Below are positions 21,922-34,461 of a DNA stretch of 64,000 nt, piece after piece. Position numbers and translations under genes: made by a program. This DNA is from Physella acuta (taxonomy: Eukaryota > Mollusca > Gastropoda > Physidae), in assembly GCF_028476545.1 (NCBI RefSeq), contig NW_026732263.1, forward strand, positions 183,957 through 247,956, in the 5' to 3' direction. Each line of letters starts with the position of its first letter. Position 1 is the stretch's first letter. A model generated the notes under the pieces. That model saw only the letters and a list, made by a program, of their open reading frames with translations. It was not told the DNA's origin and did no database searches.

Positions 21922-24900
21922 ATGGATCCAGATGATAAACCAGATTTGTCCCAGTTGAACACTTTACCCCAGATTCCATTAACTGCTCAAGTCATTTTAG
22001 AGTCGGAAAGTAACGAAAGCAAACCTGTCTTGTTACCTGAGTGTGCACTGACTGTTTCTCAAGAGTCGTCCATAAGGTTATATGTAGAAAGTCTTGATGG
22101 AAGTGTCACTGATGACGATTTTATAGAGATGTCAGCAAGAGATAAAGTGAACAGAGGAACATTAACAGAAAGAGAGGAACCTAAATCATCAAAATGCAAA
22201 TACTGTGTCTTAAGACTGTCGAAGCTACGAAGACTTGAAAAACTTACTTTTAAAAAAATTGAGAATACATTAGAATCTGTATTACCTCAGGCATCTCCTA
22301 AACAGTCAGCTATAAGTAAAAAGGAAAGGGGATGTCAAACTTCAGCATCTTTATTTGAAAAAGCTGAAATGACTCAGCGTGAGCTACGTAGTTTAGCCAT
22401 GATTCTTCGCTTTAGAAATGGGAAGCCCCTGAGAACAGAAACATACTGTAAATGTGTGCATCAAAGAAGAGAGAGGGAGTGTAGGTGTGGAGAGGAAGAA
22501 AGCTGTGAGTTACTTTTCTTATGATTCTATTAAAAAGCTGTATTTAGTTTAAAATGTACCAGCAACTGAATTTGAAGAACATAAAGTATGTAAATACTCA
22601 TCATAAAGTTATTTTGAATACATTAACACATCATAATCTTCTCTCGTTCTTGCTCAAGAAGAAGCAGAGTAAATCTGTTTCAAAGACCTTGGCATACAAG
22701 GGGATAGTAATTAGTATGGTCAGCACTATACCCAGCTGGCTTTGTTTCCTTAACATGAGTCAGGAACCCATCAGAACTGGGTGGACTCTGCCTCTAGGCC
22801 ACGTCATCCCTGGTATAAATGGTGAACGGAAAAAAGTCACAGAAAGAAAAAACTCAGAAAAAGTCACTGTTTTTGCAAGGAAATTTAAGGGAAAAAGTAA
22901 AAAAAAAAAGTCAATGACAGCCTTCGTACAGTGTCTGCTTTCTGTTTTGATACTTTGCTTTGTTATGTAATGACCGTAATAAATATGGGCAAACAGGTGG
23001 TTGATCTATTGTTGCATTGAGTTGAGGGCAGCAATTCACATTAACTACACCTTTATGCCATTTTGAGCTAATTTAAAGTTAGTATTTAACAAACACAATG
23101 AAAAAAGACAAGGTTGGAACATTATATTAAATTCTATTAAATTTTATATGTATAAATGAATTAACACGTAAATAGCTCACACTAAATATTTACGTGTTAT
23201 AAATATCACCTTTACAACCTACGCACATTTCATTACATTTAATTAATCATAAGTTGATTTGCACTTTTTGAATATTTAATACATAAAAGTATTAACAAAT
23301 TCCATGCAAATATACATTTGATTGTGACTTTTTTCCTGTGACTTTTTTCCTACAATTGGTATAAACTTAGACTTCTTGGTTTAACTTGGTATTGAAACCT
23401 TGTTGCAAGCGACAAACACATTTGAGTATCACTACTTACAAATTTCTTTAATTAAAAAAAAGTGTAGCAAGTTTTGATTACAGCTTGTAGATTTCACCTT
23501 GTTTTATCCACATTCATGGCATCAGACTTTGACTGGGTCTGGGATCAAAATGCAAACAACTGTGGCCAGGCTACTACCTTACAAGAGCAAGGCCGTCAAG
23601 TCATCTTTCATAAAGATTACAGCTGTGGTACTTCAGGAGTTCGTGGGCAGCAAGCAATGGAAAAAGATCAGTATTTTTGGGAGATTAAAATGACCACACC
23701 TGTCTATGGCACTGATATGGTAAAGATTATTACTTACTGATCGCTTAATTTTACTTTATTTTCAATTAGTCTTTTTTTGTCATAATGTTGATCCAAGTTT
23801 TTATTTTGAGCTGTTAATATAATTACATATTTTCCTATTTTACTTTATTTAAGTAAAGTTCTCTTTTCTAACCTGACGGTCCATGGGGTAAGAGAAGTAG
23901 AGTTCACCTGCTTCTGTGACTTAAGCATATACAAGGCTTGTTTAAATTGTATGAATTGTCCAACAACTTTCAGATGGTTGGTGTAGGCACTGAAAATGTA
24001 GACCTCAACGGGTTTCACAACATGTTCTGTAGTCTGCTGGGCCTAGATTTGGAAAGCTGGGGGATTTCTTACGATGGGAGAATCCAGCACAATGGTCGCA
24101 AGTCAGAATACTGCAGCAAATTTGGTCAGGGAGCAATCATAGGAGCCCACTTGGATATGTGGCATGGGACACTTGCCTTTTTTAAAAACAGGCAGTGCTT
24201 AGGTATTGTACAATTGTTTTTGTCAGTATATAGAGGGACAGAGTAGTTTTAAAAGCCTTGCTACTTTTCATGCCTCCATTAATAAATGTAATTAACAGTG
24301 CTTAGGTATTGTACATTTATATGGACATGGTGGGTTTGAGTGCACAGAACACATTTTCCAAATTACAACTGATAAACATAGCCACTATTTTTTAACAACC
24401 AAGCTTTTGTAAACCAGCCCAAGGACTTGATATATTTTAATCCTGAAAAGCTTATTAAGTCAAAAATCTTACTTAACAGTAAACATATTCTTGCCCACTT
24501 TTATGCTTTAAAAAAAAATAATGCCTGCTTTGAACTGTTACAGGTGTTGCCTTTAGAAACCTGAGAGGTCGTGTCCTGTACCCTATGGCCTGCTCCACAG
24601 CAGCCAGAAGTGGCATGAGGATCATCTCCTCAAGGTCGTTCCCAACTTCCCTCCAGTTCTTCTGCTGCCAGAAGCTCAGGAAGTTCGTGCCCTCACACCT
24701 GAGTGTGCTTGATGCCCTAGCCATGCCCCCTGGGCTCCGTGCCTTCCTGGCCAACAATATGACCTGGCTGCTTGATGTGCCACACCCTGCTGCCCACCCA
24801 TCCAAGCCGGGGTATGTTTGTCAGATATGCATGCCTTTGAAGAGTGTCTTTGAAGGCTGCACCGATGATGAAGATGACAGCAGTGACGATGACAGAATCA

Positions 24901-25358
24901 ATCATATACAAGATATCTTAAACTTTGGTGAGTCAGACGAAGAGTCAGATGATGAAAATGACAAAGTGGGGCTATTGTCAGGATATCGTAATATGACCGG
25001 ATTACTTTTGACGCCTCGTCGCAACCATTGGTTAAGACCAGTGACATCAAACTCGGCTGGCTCAGCTAGGTCCCCTGCCGCACAAAGCCAGACTCAGAGC
25101 CAGACTTCATCCGGCCCATCCACATCAGACACAGATAGGTCCACTGTCATGCGACGGACTTTGTGTGGTGCCAAGAAATTTAAGCTGGATGGTGCACAGC
25201 TCTCTGAAGGTGAAAAGCTCAGTAGTGATGGTGAGAATGAAGAGGAAGGGGAGACAACACAGGTTAATGTCAATATTCCTGAAGGAGAAGATATGGAAAG
25301 TGAGGACTCTGCTCCTACAGTGAAAAGAAAACTCGGAAAGAGAAAACATAATGAGTGA
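21922..25358 (+). CDS. SPSB3: SPRY domain-containing SOCS box protein 3
   Basis: Substrate receptor of Cullin-5 (Elongin B/C) ubiquitin ligases; the human protein has been described as targeting nuclear cGAS. Exons: 21922-22504, 23526-23719, 23974-24202, 24544-25358; GT/AG ends, fitting phases, 606 aa. The N-terminal part ends in [12 protein letters not shown], matching human RGRDCRCGEEDE, and the next exon resumes YFDWVWD as in human; this decided the acceptor at 23524-23525. SPRY region about 195-365: [67 protein letters not shown] box about 370-411: [14 protein letters not shown], then PPGLRAFL and W. After it comes an acidic/Ser tail of about 190 aa ([10 protein letters not shown], then [11 protein letters not shown], a possible NLS) absent from the 355-aa human protein. 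The unrelated first 170 aa are also longer than in human. Start: first ATG after an in-exon acceptor. Confidence 0.95.
22715..22830 (-). mobile_element. Fragment of an interspersed (SINE-like) repeat in SPSB3 intron 1
   Basis: Same order of words as at 49505-49620: GTCAGCACTATACCCAGC, AACATGAGTCAGGAACCCA, CAGAACTGGGTGGACTC. The head of the same repeat (ACGGTCCATGGGG plus GAGTTCACCTGCTTCTG) is seen alone at about 23875-23920 in intron 2. Confidence 0.6.
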
Positions 25359-28274
25359 TTTATATTTCCCTGTGCTGCCTATTATATAAATGCCTTTTGT
25401 TTGAAAATGTGATACCTATTCTATACACAATATTTAAACAACTTCCTTTCAATTTTGGCTTTTGTTAAGACTTTTGTCCTTTTTTTTTGTTGAATTTTTA
25501 AAAATCTTGTTTCTAAACAGTATTTTGACTTTTTGGTTTATTCAAATTCTATCATTATTGTTGTTCATGTTTGGTGGTATTTGTTTGGTATAACAAACCA
25601 ACAAATCAGCACTTACTTATAGCGTCCTCAAAAAACTTTACTTTATTGCCTGTATTAGTTATTTTATCCTTTAAGCACCATTAAATGAATGTCATGTTTA
25701 TGTTTCCAAATGGATGTAATGTTTAAGTTTCCAGATTCATTGATATGTTTTGCTGTTTTGACATTCTACTTCTAATTTTTTTAAAATCAGTTTTGAATGG
25801 CAGCAAAATGAATATTTAAACATGTGTAGGCCCACTTGTGGCTTTATTTATTCTCTATAAAAAGTATAATTTTTTTTTTTGCTTGATGTAGCAAACATAA
25901 ATCAGCATCTATTTACAGCATCCTCAAAAATCTGTCCTTTATTGCCTGTATTGGTCGTAATTTTTAAATCACCATCATAAGGATGTCATGTTTAAGTTTG
26001 TAAATGTATTGACATATTTAATTTTTATTTTGACATTCTAATAAAATTTATTTCAATCCGTGAGTTTTGATAGGCAACAAAGTTATCATGTGTAGGCCCA
26101 CTTCAGGCTATAATTATTTTTTTATTTTTGTAGCAGCAATTCAGTAATAGAAACAAATACTTAAATGTTAAATAATACTTGAGAATTTTGAAAGATCAAG
26201 GGTTTTTATTGCATCTGTGAAAGATATTTTGTAATACGATGAATACGGACAATTTTTGCCATGTTAAATAATATTTTTTAATTATTCTGAAATCCTTTTA
26301 AAAAACAGTTTTTACTTTTTCATTTGTTAATCTTTGCCTTTGTAAACTCTATTTTATAAACACAGTCATTTTAATTTTGTGGAAGTGTCAATAAATTATG
26401 GGCTAAAAGGAACTTCTTTCCATTATTTAGAAAATTCTTTTTAATGCTAACTTTAATGCAACTTTAATTAAATGCAAAAATTATACATATTTAGATGGTT
26501 TCAAAAACTAAAATTTTTAGCACTAGTCTTTTTGATATTATAGAATACTCAGTTCCGGATGTTTGATTGTTTTATTTATTGTTTAATTTTGATAAATGTT
26601 GAATTAAATAACTGTGCTATCGGGATGGGTTTTTTTGTGTGTGTGTATACAATATATATAAATATAAATAGTGTGCCTACTTATTTTGTAACTAAAAGCT
26701 TTAGTAAAACATGCTGAAACTTGATTGTTTTTCATCTATGCTATCGTCAAGTGATAAAGCATTTAATAGCAGCAAATAGCACCATCATTCAGAAAAATTG
26801 ATAGCTCATTCACACTTGCAAATTAATTTAACTTTCAACTTGTTGGATTAATTGGAAATCTGTTGAAAATAAGCAATGTAATTCCATGGCAAACATTTTT
26901 TTAATAAGAAAATGAATGCTGAAATATTAAAGGCATTTGTGATTTTTTTTTGTTCAAAAAAAAAAAAAAAAAAACCCATGATGTTAAGATATTATAATTT
27001 TAAGATGTAAATGTAAAATAATGTATGAATGACACAGTTTAATATTTTGGTGAGATTATCTACTTTTAAATATGAGTTTTAATCATGCAGAATGGATCTT
27101 TTTTAAACAATGTAGATCTGTTTCTGTTGATTTCAGGTTTTTCTTGTGTTATTTTATTTTCTCATACTGTTACTTTATTACTTAAAACAATATAAACAAA
27201 CTCTGCACATTTGCTTGAATCTGATTTATATTTTCCATCGATAAAACAGTATTGTAGATTTTAAAATTCTGATTACAATGCTATACATTTTTTAAATTTA
27301 ATGTCTAAATTTTGAACACTATTTATAAATCTTAATTTTAAAATGTTAAGCTTTATGATCTATCTTAATTTTAAAACTTAATTTAAATATTTTTTTACAA
27401 AACTTTATAAATTTCAGTAAGATTACTATCTACAATTTATTATTTCATAACATTTGTTAATATATTCAAAAATGACTTTGGCAAAAGAAACTCTGTTGTT
27501 ATAAAATTACATCTTGATCTATTCTGCTGCACAGCATTTGTTTAAGTTTTTAATTAGTTGTCATACTTATTGTGTTTTTAGAAATTAGCTCCCTTTTTTG
27601 ACATCACTTTAAATAACATTTAAGATTGAGTTACTGTCATGCATTTGGTGAGTAGGTGTCATCCATTAGGTGATCACTTTTGCACAGGAGTTTTGTTTTC
27701 CCACCTTCTCCTATAGGTTAAACACTATTACTAATTATATTCATATGTTTTCCTTGATGTCAGTAGATTTGATATATTTTTTGTTTTGATGCAGTTTCAT
27801 TTATTCAAACTAGAATAATTTGTACGTTTTTCAATTTTGTATAGCAAAACAAAAATGGAATTGTCCTTTTTATTTTATCTCCAAACGTCAACATACATTG
27901 TAGTAACAACATTTTAAACAGTTTGTGAAACCTAATGCAGAGCTATGGTGTTGATGCCAAGTTCAGATAATGAAATTGTCTATAACTGGTGTATGTGTAT
28001 AATTTGACCAACTTTTTTGATTCCATGTTGTCTTTCTATTTAAAAATATGACCAGTTCTAGTTTTATCCAGTCTGTGAAGCAAAAAAAGATGTTGCAATC
28101 GGAACAGCTTTAAAGTTAATATACACGATTAAGTTATTTTATATTTATCTTGTGTTAAACTTTTCAATGTTATCTCAGTGTGTATGAGAAAATTCATCTG
28201 ATTCTGAATAAAAGTTAATAAAACTGTGTCAGCCTTGATCAACCACACAGCACTCATGTTTCTTCTACCGTATC
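25359..28274 (+). other. Probable long 3' UTR of SPSB3, with an internal old duplication
   Basis: AT-rich, no exon seen. Possible poly(A) signals are scattered; the clearest is the AATAAAAGTTAATAAAAC pair near 28207-28223. If that is used, the 3' UTR is about 2.85 kb. Blocks at about 25590-25850 and 25885-26110 are a diverged tandem duplication (ATCAGCA, CCTCAAAAA, TTTATTGCCTGTATT, GTGTAGGCCCACTT in order). Confidence 0.45.
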
Positions 28275-29560
28275 ACATGTCAGAAGTCTAAGGGTTTGTA
28301 CTAATGGTCTAGAACTGTGTCTATGACTGTGTCTACCAAACTAATGGTCCACAACTGTCCACCAAATTAATGGTCCACAACTGTGTCTATGACTGTGTCC
28401 ACCAAACTAATGGTCCACAACTGTCCACCGAACTAATGGTCTAGAGATGTGTCTATGACTGTCCACCGAATTAATGGTCTAGGACTGTGTCTATGACTGT
28501 GTCCACCAAACTAATGGTCTAGAACTGTGTCTATGACTTGTGTCCACCGAACTAATGGTCTAGAACTGTGTCCATGACTGTGTCCATCGAACTAATAATC
28601 CACAACTGTGTCTATGACTGTGTCCACCGAACTAATGGTCTAGAGCTGTGTCCATGACTGTGTCCATCGAACTAATAATCCACAACTGTGTCTATGACTG
28701 TGTCCACCGAACTAATGGTCTAGTGCTGTGTCCATCGAACTAATGGTCCATGACTGTCCACCGAACTAATGGTCTAGAGCTGTGTCCATGACTGTGTCCA
28801 CCAAACTAATGGTCTAGAGCTGTGTCCATGACTGTGTCCACCGAACTAATGGTCTAGAACTGTGTCTATGACTGTGTCCACCAAACTAATGGTCCACAAC
28901 TGTGTCCACCGAACTAATGGTCTAGGACTGTGTCTATGACTGTGTCCACCGAACTAATGGTCTAGAGCTGTGTCCATGACTGTCCACCGAACTAATGGTC
29001 TAGAACTGTGTCTATGACTGTGTCTATGACTGTGTCCACCAAACTAATGGTCTAGGACTGTGTCTATGACTGTGTCCGCCGAACTAATAATCCACAACTG
29101 TGTCCATCGAACTAATGGTCTAGGACTGTATCTATGACTGTGTCCACCGAACTAATAATCCACAACTGTGTCTATGACTGTGTCCACCAAAATAATGGAC
29201 CACAACTGTGTCTATGACTGTGTCCACCGAACTAATGGTCTAGAACTGTGTCTATGACTGTGTCCACCGAACTAATGGTCTAGAGCTGTGTCCATGACTG
29301 TGTCCACCAAACTAATGGTCTAGAGCTGTGTCTATGACTGTGTCCACCAAACTAATGGTCTAGAACTGTGTCTATGACTGTGTCCACCAAACTAATGGTC
29401 TATGACTGTGTCCACCGAACTAATGGTCTATGACTGTGTCCACCGAACTAATGGTCTATGACTGTGTCCACCGAACTAATGGTCTATGACTGTGTCCACC
29501 GAACTAATGGTCTATGACTGTGTCCACCAAACTAATGGTCTAGAACTGTGTCCAGGACTA
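28275..29560. repeat. Minisatellite, about 38-40-bp unit, about 33 copies
   Basis: Units made of GTCCACCGAACTAATGGTCT and AGAACTGTGTCTATGACTGT with point and length variants. The last units lose the second half and shorten to about 28 bp. Confidence 0.9.
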
Positions 29561-30345
29561 CCGAAAAAGTTGTTCAATAGAATGTCCAAAAAGATTGTTG
29601 GACTAGAATGTACAAATTTTAAACCAACTTCTTGTGTTATGTGTTTTGTTCATTTAATTTGACAATTGTTGATCAATATTGAATAAAATTATTGTTCTAT
29701 ACCCAACTTTGAAGTGATTTCCTTTAAAAGAATTATTTCAATATAAAATTACTTCCACACATGCATGTATCCGTACCATTTTAAGTAACTGTTGTTTAAA
29801 AATGTGCAATGTCCGAAACCTTTGTTGAACTGGTAATTGAAAATTTTTGCCCTTAGAACTCCACTATTAGTTCTGCATCATTTTTCATATCCAGACATGT
29901 TCCTGTTACGACTGGGTTTTTTTTAAAATTGAAAATTACCTCCCAAATTTCCTGGCCATACAACTTTGACGACCTAGTAAGTCTAGACATTACTGTGCCT
30001 CTCTCTCTCCATCACTAAATCTACGAACACATATTGACAAGTTAAGAGAACCCGCCCCCCCCCCTCCTCTCTCGCCCCCCACCCTCGCGATAAACCAAGC
30101 ACACCCTTGGTTGCAGTCAGTGCCGAAATTGTAGAGTCGTATTCAATTGGCATTCGGTGCCGACTGTCAGTTTTCGTTTGGTAGCCAGTTTGTGGTAGCG
30201 GTCTAACAGCTCTATTGCCACGCTGAAATCTCATGCTGTCGAGTAAAATATAGATCTACCATCTCGCTGGGAATTGTAAACATGTCTTAGTCTTGGTACA
30301 TTCAGTCGGCATCCTTGAGCTATATGTTTTATATATACATATTTA

Positions 30346-30399
<54 letters not shown>

Positions 30400-30958
30400 G
30401 CTAGTTACGCTGTTTACAATAACTCGAAGACTGACATTGACTCAGCTAAAAATGTTCGTGAAAACAGTCAAAACAGCCTGACGGTGCCTACTTCCTAAAG
30501 CGAGTTTGTGCTACCATGGACACCCCCTCCTCGAAAACACAACGTCATCACCTGGCCAGGAGACGATTACAGTCCAAACTAAATATTCTTACGGAAGGTT
30601 TACAATTAAAAAAAAAAAATTCCCCATAATAGCATTTTCTTCTTGTTAGAAGTTTCTTCTTTCATCCTATTCACTCTCCCCTCTGCCTATTACCCTGTGC
30701 CATTTCCTACTTAAAACATGGATTTCTTTTTTTTTTTGAGTGGTCGAAAAGTTAGCCAGTGATAATTTCTAGAACTAGTGGAAGCTACAGTACGTAATGC
30801 TATCCCAGGAAAGTGGCTAAACAAGACAGCTCAGGAAAGTGGCTAAACGAGATAGCCAATGAAAGAGGCTAAACAAGACAGTACGCGTTACGAAAACTGG
30901 GGGTCTGTCTCCTCGAATCAATACGACAACAATTTATTGATAGCCGCCACACTTGCCA
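29561..30958. other. Intergenic stretch with a (TA)n tract
   Basis: AATAAA at 29682 may be a late poly(A) signal. (TA)n at about 30347-30398. CpG-bearing DNA at 30050-30230 is open on the - strand for 83 codons but shows no domain. The motif AGTGGCTAAACAAGACAG recurs three times at 30812-30880. Confidence 0.45.
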
Positions 30959-31288
30959 CTTGGGCCTGCGCCAGACGGCAGGGCCCCATCGCTCAGTAGA
31001 CCGACCTTGACCCCATCGGCCAGTAGACCGACCTTGAGTAGACGGGCCCTTCGCCCAGTAGTCTGACCTTGAGTAGAAACTTCCCAACGTCCAGTAGACT
31101 GACCTTGAGTGAGGGGCCACATCGCTCAGTAGTCTGACCTCGAACCCATCGCCCAGAAGACTGGCCTTGACCCCATCGCCCAGTAGGCTGACCTTGACCC
31201 CACCACCCTTAGACTGACTTTGAGTAGAGGGACCATATTGCTCAGTAGTCTGACCTTGACCCCATCGCCTAATAGGCTGACCTTGAGT
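30959..31288. repeat. Degenerate minisatellite, about 27-36-bp unit
   Basis: About ten copies around CCCATCGCCCAGTAGACTGA and CCTTGAGTAGA. Confidence 0.8.
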
Positions 31289-31349
31289 ATCTGATATACA
31301 CAGATGTTTTTGTCGCGTCTTAACTTCAGCGCTGCTCATGTGGTGTCTG

Positions 31350-31582
31350 CAGTGGCGTAGGCAGGGGGGTTAGGGGGGTTATAACCCCCCTCCCATAGAC
31401 CCTTCGGTATATATATATAAAGTATGAGGGGGGTGCAAATCGAAAGTATGAGGGGGGGGGTGCAAATCGAAAGTTTGAGGGGGAGGGGTGCAAGGGAGGG
31501 GGGTGCAAATCGAAAGTTTTGCACCCGGGTAAAAATTGGAACCGCCCCCCCCCCCCCCCCCTTGAGACGATCCTGGCTACTG
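31350..31582. mobile_element. hAT-like MITE, CAGTGGCGTAG family, copy 1
   Basis: Left end CAGTGGCGTAGGCAGG; the right end CGATCCTGGCTACTG is an imperfect inverted copy. Flanks GGTGTCTG at 31342-31349 and 31583-31590 give an 8-bp duplication, although that word also occurs nearby in a GTGTCTG-rich tract. Inside are a tandem GAGGGGGGTGCAAATCGAAA motif and long G or C runs. Confidence 0.65.
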
Positions 31583-31920
31583 GGTGTCTGGATTACGGTG
31601 AGGTCTGTTTTTAATGTGGTGTCTGGATTACGTTGAGGTCTGTTTTATTGTGGTGTCTGCTTTGTTAAGGTGTCTGTTTTATTGTGGTGTTTTTTCTTAT
31701 GTTGTATATGTTTTATGGTGAACTCTGTTTTATTCTTATGTCTATTTATTCGTCGCTGTATGTTTTGTCAAGGTGTCTGTTTTATTGCAGTGTACTGGTG
31801 TTTCTATTGTGGTGTCTGTTGTTGTTGTGAAGGCTATTTTATTGTGAAGTATGATTTGTTGTGAAGTCTGTACAATTGTGAAATCTGTCTGTTGTGATGT
31901 CTGTCTATGTTGTAATATCT
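31583..31920. repeat. Degenerate GTGGTGTCTGTTTTATT repeat tract
   Basis: Loose repetition of TTGTGGTGTCTGTTTTA with many variants. The MITE at 31350-31582 sits at its edge. Confidence 0.6.
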
Positions 31921-32298
31921 TCACCAGAAGCACAAATCTAGAAAACCACAGGTCAAATTTAAGCTGTTCCTCCGTCATTTCTTTTGTGCGTGTCTGACGT
32001 TTAAGATCAGCTGGAATCTCTTGCATGGCGATCGGCCAAAGATCTTATTTATTTTATTGTTTTTCGAAAGGCACGAATCATTGCAAAAAATAATTTCACT
32101 TGACGTAGCCCTGGATAAGGCGATAAAACACTTTCTGAGCACAAAGTCCAAACAGCTAAATCATCAAAATTACAGTAAAAAAATCTTTTTCAACATCTAA
32201 ACTGTTTTACGATCCAGGTAAAAAAAAAACAACATTTTTAAAGTTCAACTCTAAAACAGTCTAAATTTTAAACTTATGTCTAAACATGCCTTTTCAAA

Positions 32299-32599
32299 GC
32301 TTAACTTAAACACTTCTCACTTAACTTAAACACTTCTCACTTAACTTAAACACTTCTCACTTAACTTAAACACTTCTCACTTAACTTAAACACTTCTCAC
32401 TTAACTTAAACACTTCTCACTTAACTTAAACACTTCTCACTTAACTTAAACACTTCTCACTTAACTTAAACACTTCTCACTTAACTTAAACACTTCTCAC
32501 TTAACTTAAACACTTCTCACTTAACTTAAACACTTCTCACTTAACTTAAACACTTCTCACTTAACTTAAACACTTCTCACTTAACTTAAACACTTCTCA
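32299..32599. repeat. Perfect minisatellite, 15 x 20 bp
   Basis: TTAACTTAAACACTTCTCAC is repeated about 15 times with no visible difference between copies, the most uniform array of the window. Confidence 0.97.
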
Positions 32600-33211
32600 A
32601 ATCTACCACAGATCCTACTTACATTTTCAGCCTAAAATTGTTCTCAGTAATGGATTTCTACCAAGCTCTGAATAATGTATACCAAAACTACTTTTGAAAA
32701 AAATACTTTTTATTTCATAGCCCCCCCCCCCCCCCGTCACCCTGTCCCTCCCCCTCCCATATAACCATAAAATCGTTATGAAAAAGTGTTTAAGGTCAGA
32801 GTAAACAACGGCCCATCTTCTGCTCCGTGTCTGCTGTGGGCGTCTCCCTACCAATTTGGTTCTGGGAAACTAGCAGATTTTGGCTCGCCAGAGAGCAGCG
32901 CGCATGAGCAGTAATTGTAAGCCCAAGTTCACGGCTGAGCACCCACCCGATCTTGCTTAATAATCATTCGCAACACAGCCTCTTTCTGGCTTCTTGACCT
33001 ATTTGCCATCGTTGTCTATACAGCCTCTTTCTGGCTTCTTGACCTATTTGCCATCATTGTCTCTACAGCCTCTTTCTGGCTTCTTGACTTATTTGCCATC
33101 GTTCTAAACACAATAAATAAGTAAAGTTGATATTTGTGCCTTGGTATGAGCCCTCTTCCCACCTCGGATGAAGCTGCCATTACACTGGACATTACTTTGG
33201 GCACATTGTGG
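32600..33211. other. No gene; C-run and a short 45-bp repeat
   Basis: A C tract at about 32720-32736. Three copies of CAGCCTCTTTCTGGCTTCTT plus GACCTATTTGCCATC lie at 32970-33105; the same unit returns at 33625-33765, inside the inverted-arm block. Confidence 0.7.
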
Positions 33212-33615
33212 AGTGCCACAGAAATGAGTCTAGCTGTAACTGTAAAGTGCTATAAACTTACCAACCTATACATTGCTATCATGTTATAAACCTATGTGTG
33301 CACTCTATTAAAGGTTTTCATGTAATAAACCTATGGAGGCTTTGGGTAATATTTATATAAAGTGATGTAAAGAAGAAAATAATTCACAAAGTGCTAAGAG
33401 AACAAACGTAAAGAAATGAAATGTAATTTGATTACATTTGCCATGTAAGGCTAACTTAGCTAACAATACATCTTATAATGTCAACTAATGTAGTAGAACT
33501 TAAAAAACTATTTTCATCATGCTTGATCACCGTCATCACTGTCACAACCACTGTCACCGATATTGTCACATCATTGTTGCCCCAGCCTGTGTGCTCAAAA
33601 TGTAATTTTATTGTC
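33212..33615 (+). repeat. Left arm of a 4.5-kb inverted-repeat block
   Basis: Reverse complement of 37400-37757, about 85-90% identical by eye. Long exact words include TAAACCTATGGAGGCTTTGG and GTCACCGATATTGTCACATC. See the right arm. Confidence 0.85.
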
Positions 33616-34061
33616 ATTGTCTCTACAGCCTCTTTCTGGCGTCTTGACGGGTCTGCGCCTCTTTCTGGCCTTGTCTTGTTCGCCGTCACTGTCTACACAG
33701 CCACTTTCTGGCATCTTGACCTGTTTGCCATCACCGTCAATACAGCTTCTATCTGGCTTGTTGACTGACTTCGCCAGAACGAAAAAAGCCGAGTCTTGCT
33801 ACGAAAAAGAGGTCAACTGTCTTCATAGAATGATAACTACTTAACTGGGACTTTAACATCCGCACCCCCCCCCCTCCACCCCCACCCCAGGCTTTATTGC
33901 TCACTGGTGTACACTGAGGGAGAGAATTCAATCAAAGCCAGAATTTGTAGCACACATTTGGACATAGCCTAGATACATACATACATATATAAAAACATAC
34001 ATACAAACATACATCGTAGTGAAAGAGCGGGTGTGAATATATGCGGTGAGGGAGGACGGTG

Positions 34062-34079
34062 TGTTATATATATATATAT

Positions 34080-34145
<66 letters not shown>

Positions 34146-34146
34146 T

Positions 34147-34190
<44 letters not shown>
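34062..34190. repeat. (TA)n/(TG)n microsatellite
   Basis: TA tract with short interruptions, ending in a (TG) run of about 20 bases. Confidence 0.95.
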
Positions 34191-34191
<1 letters not shown>

Positions 34192-34221
34192 CTGAGATAA
34201 CTGCGTATGAACACACACAAA

Positions 34222-34292
34222 AATAAAACAGAGTGGTCGAATGGTAGAGCACTTGACTGCTTAACCTGAAAATCTCCAGTTCGAACATTGAC
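34222..34292 (+). repeat. tRNA-like (pol III promoter-like) sequence, SINE head or tRNA relic
   Basis: GAGTGGTCGAATGGTAGAGC resembles an A box and CCAGTTCGAACATTG a B box, 30-40 bases apart. The cloverleaf does not close convincingly, so it is more likely a SINE head than a working tRNA gene. Confidence 0.4.
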
Positions 34293-34461
34293 TATTACTT
34301 AATATGCTAAAACAGAAATTGTAAACTGACCGTATTTCTATAAAATACAACCGATAATTAGCTAGTAATTAGAACATTTTAAAAAAAACCCCACAAACAT
34401 AGTGTATTAAATTATCAAAAATTTGTTTCGTTAGAACGAGCAGAAAGTACAACTTTTTAAT

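Noticed and set aside
22554-22970. 138-codon open frame in SPSB3 intron 1
   Set aside because: Lies between well-defined exons, contains a SINE-like fragment and shows no domain.
23484-23525. Upstream acceptor for SPSB3 exon 2 at 23482-23483
   Set aside because: It is in phase but would add 14 residues with no counterpart; the acceptor at 23524-23525 gives YFDWVWD directly after GEEES, as in human SPSB3.
29983-30234. 83-codon frame on the - strand in a CpG-bearing patch
   Set aside because: No domain, no splice partners and a low-complexity Gly/Arg end; left unassigned.
34222-34292. A functional tRNA gene
   Set aside because: A and B boxes are present, but the acceptor and anticodon stems do not pair well; a SINE head or relic is more likely.
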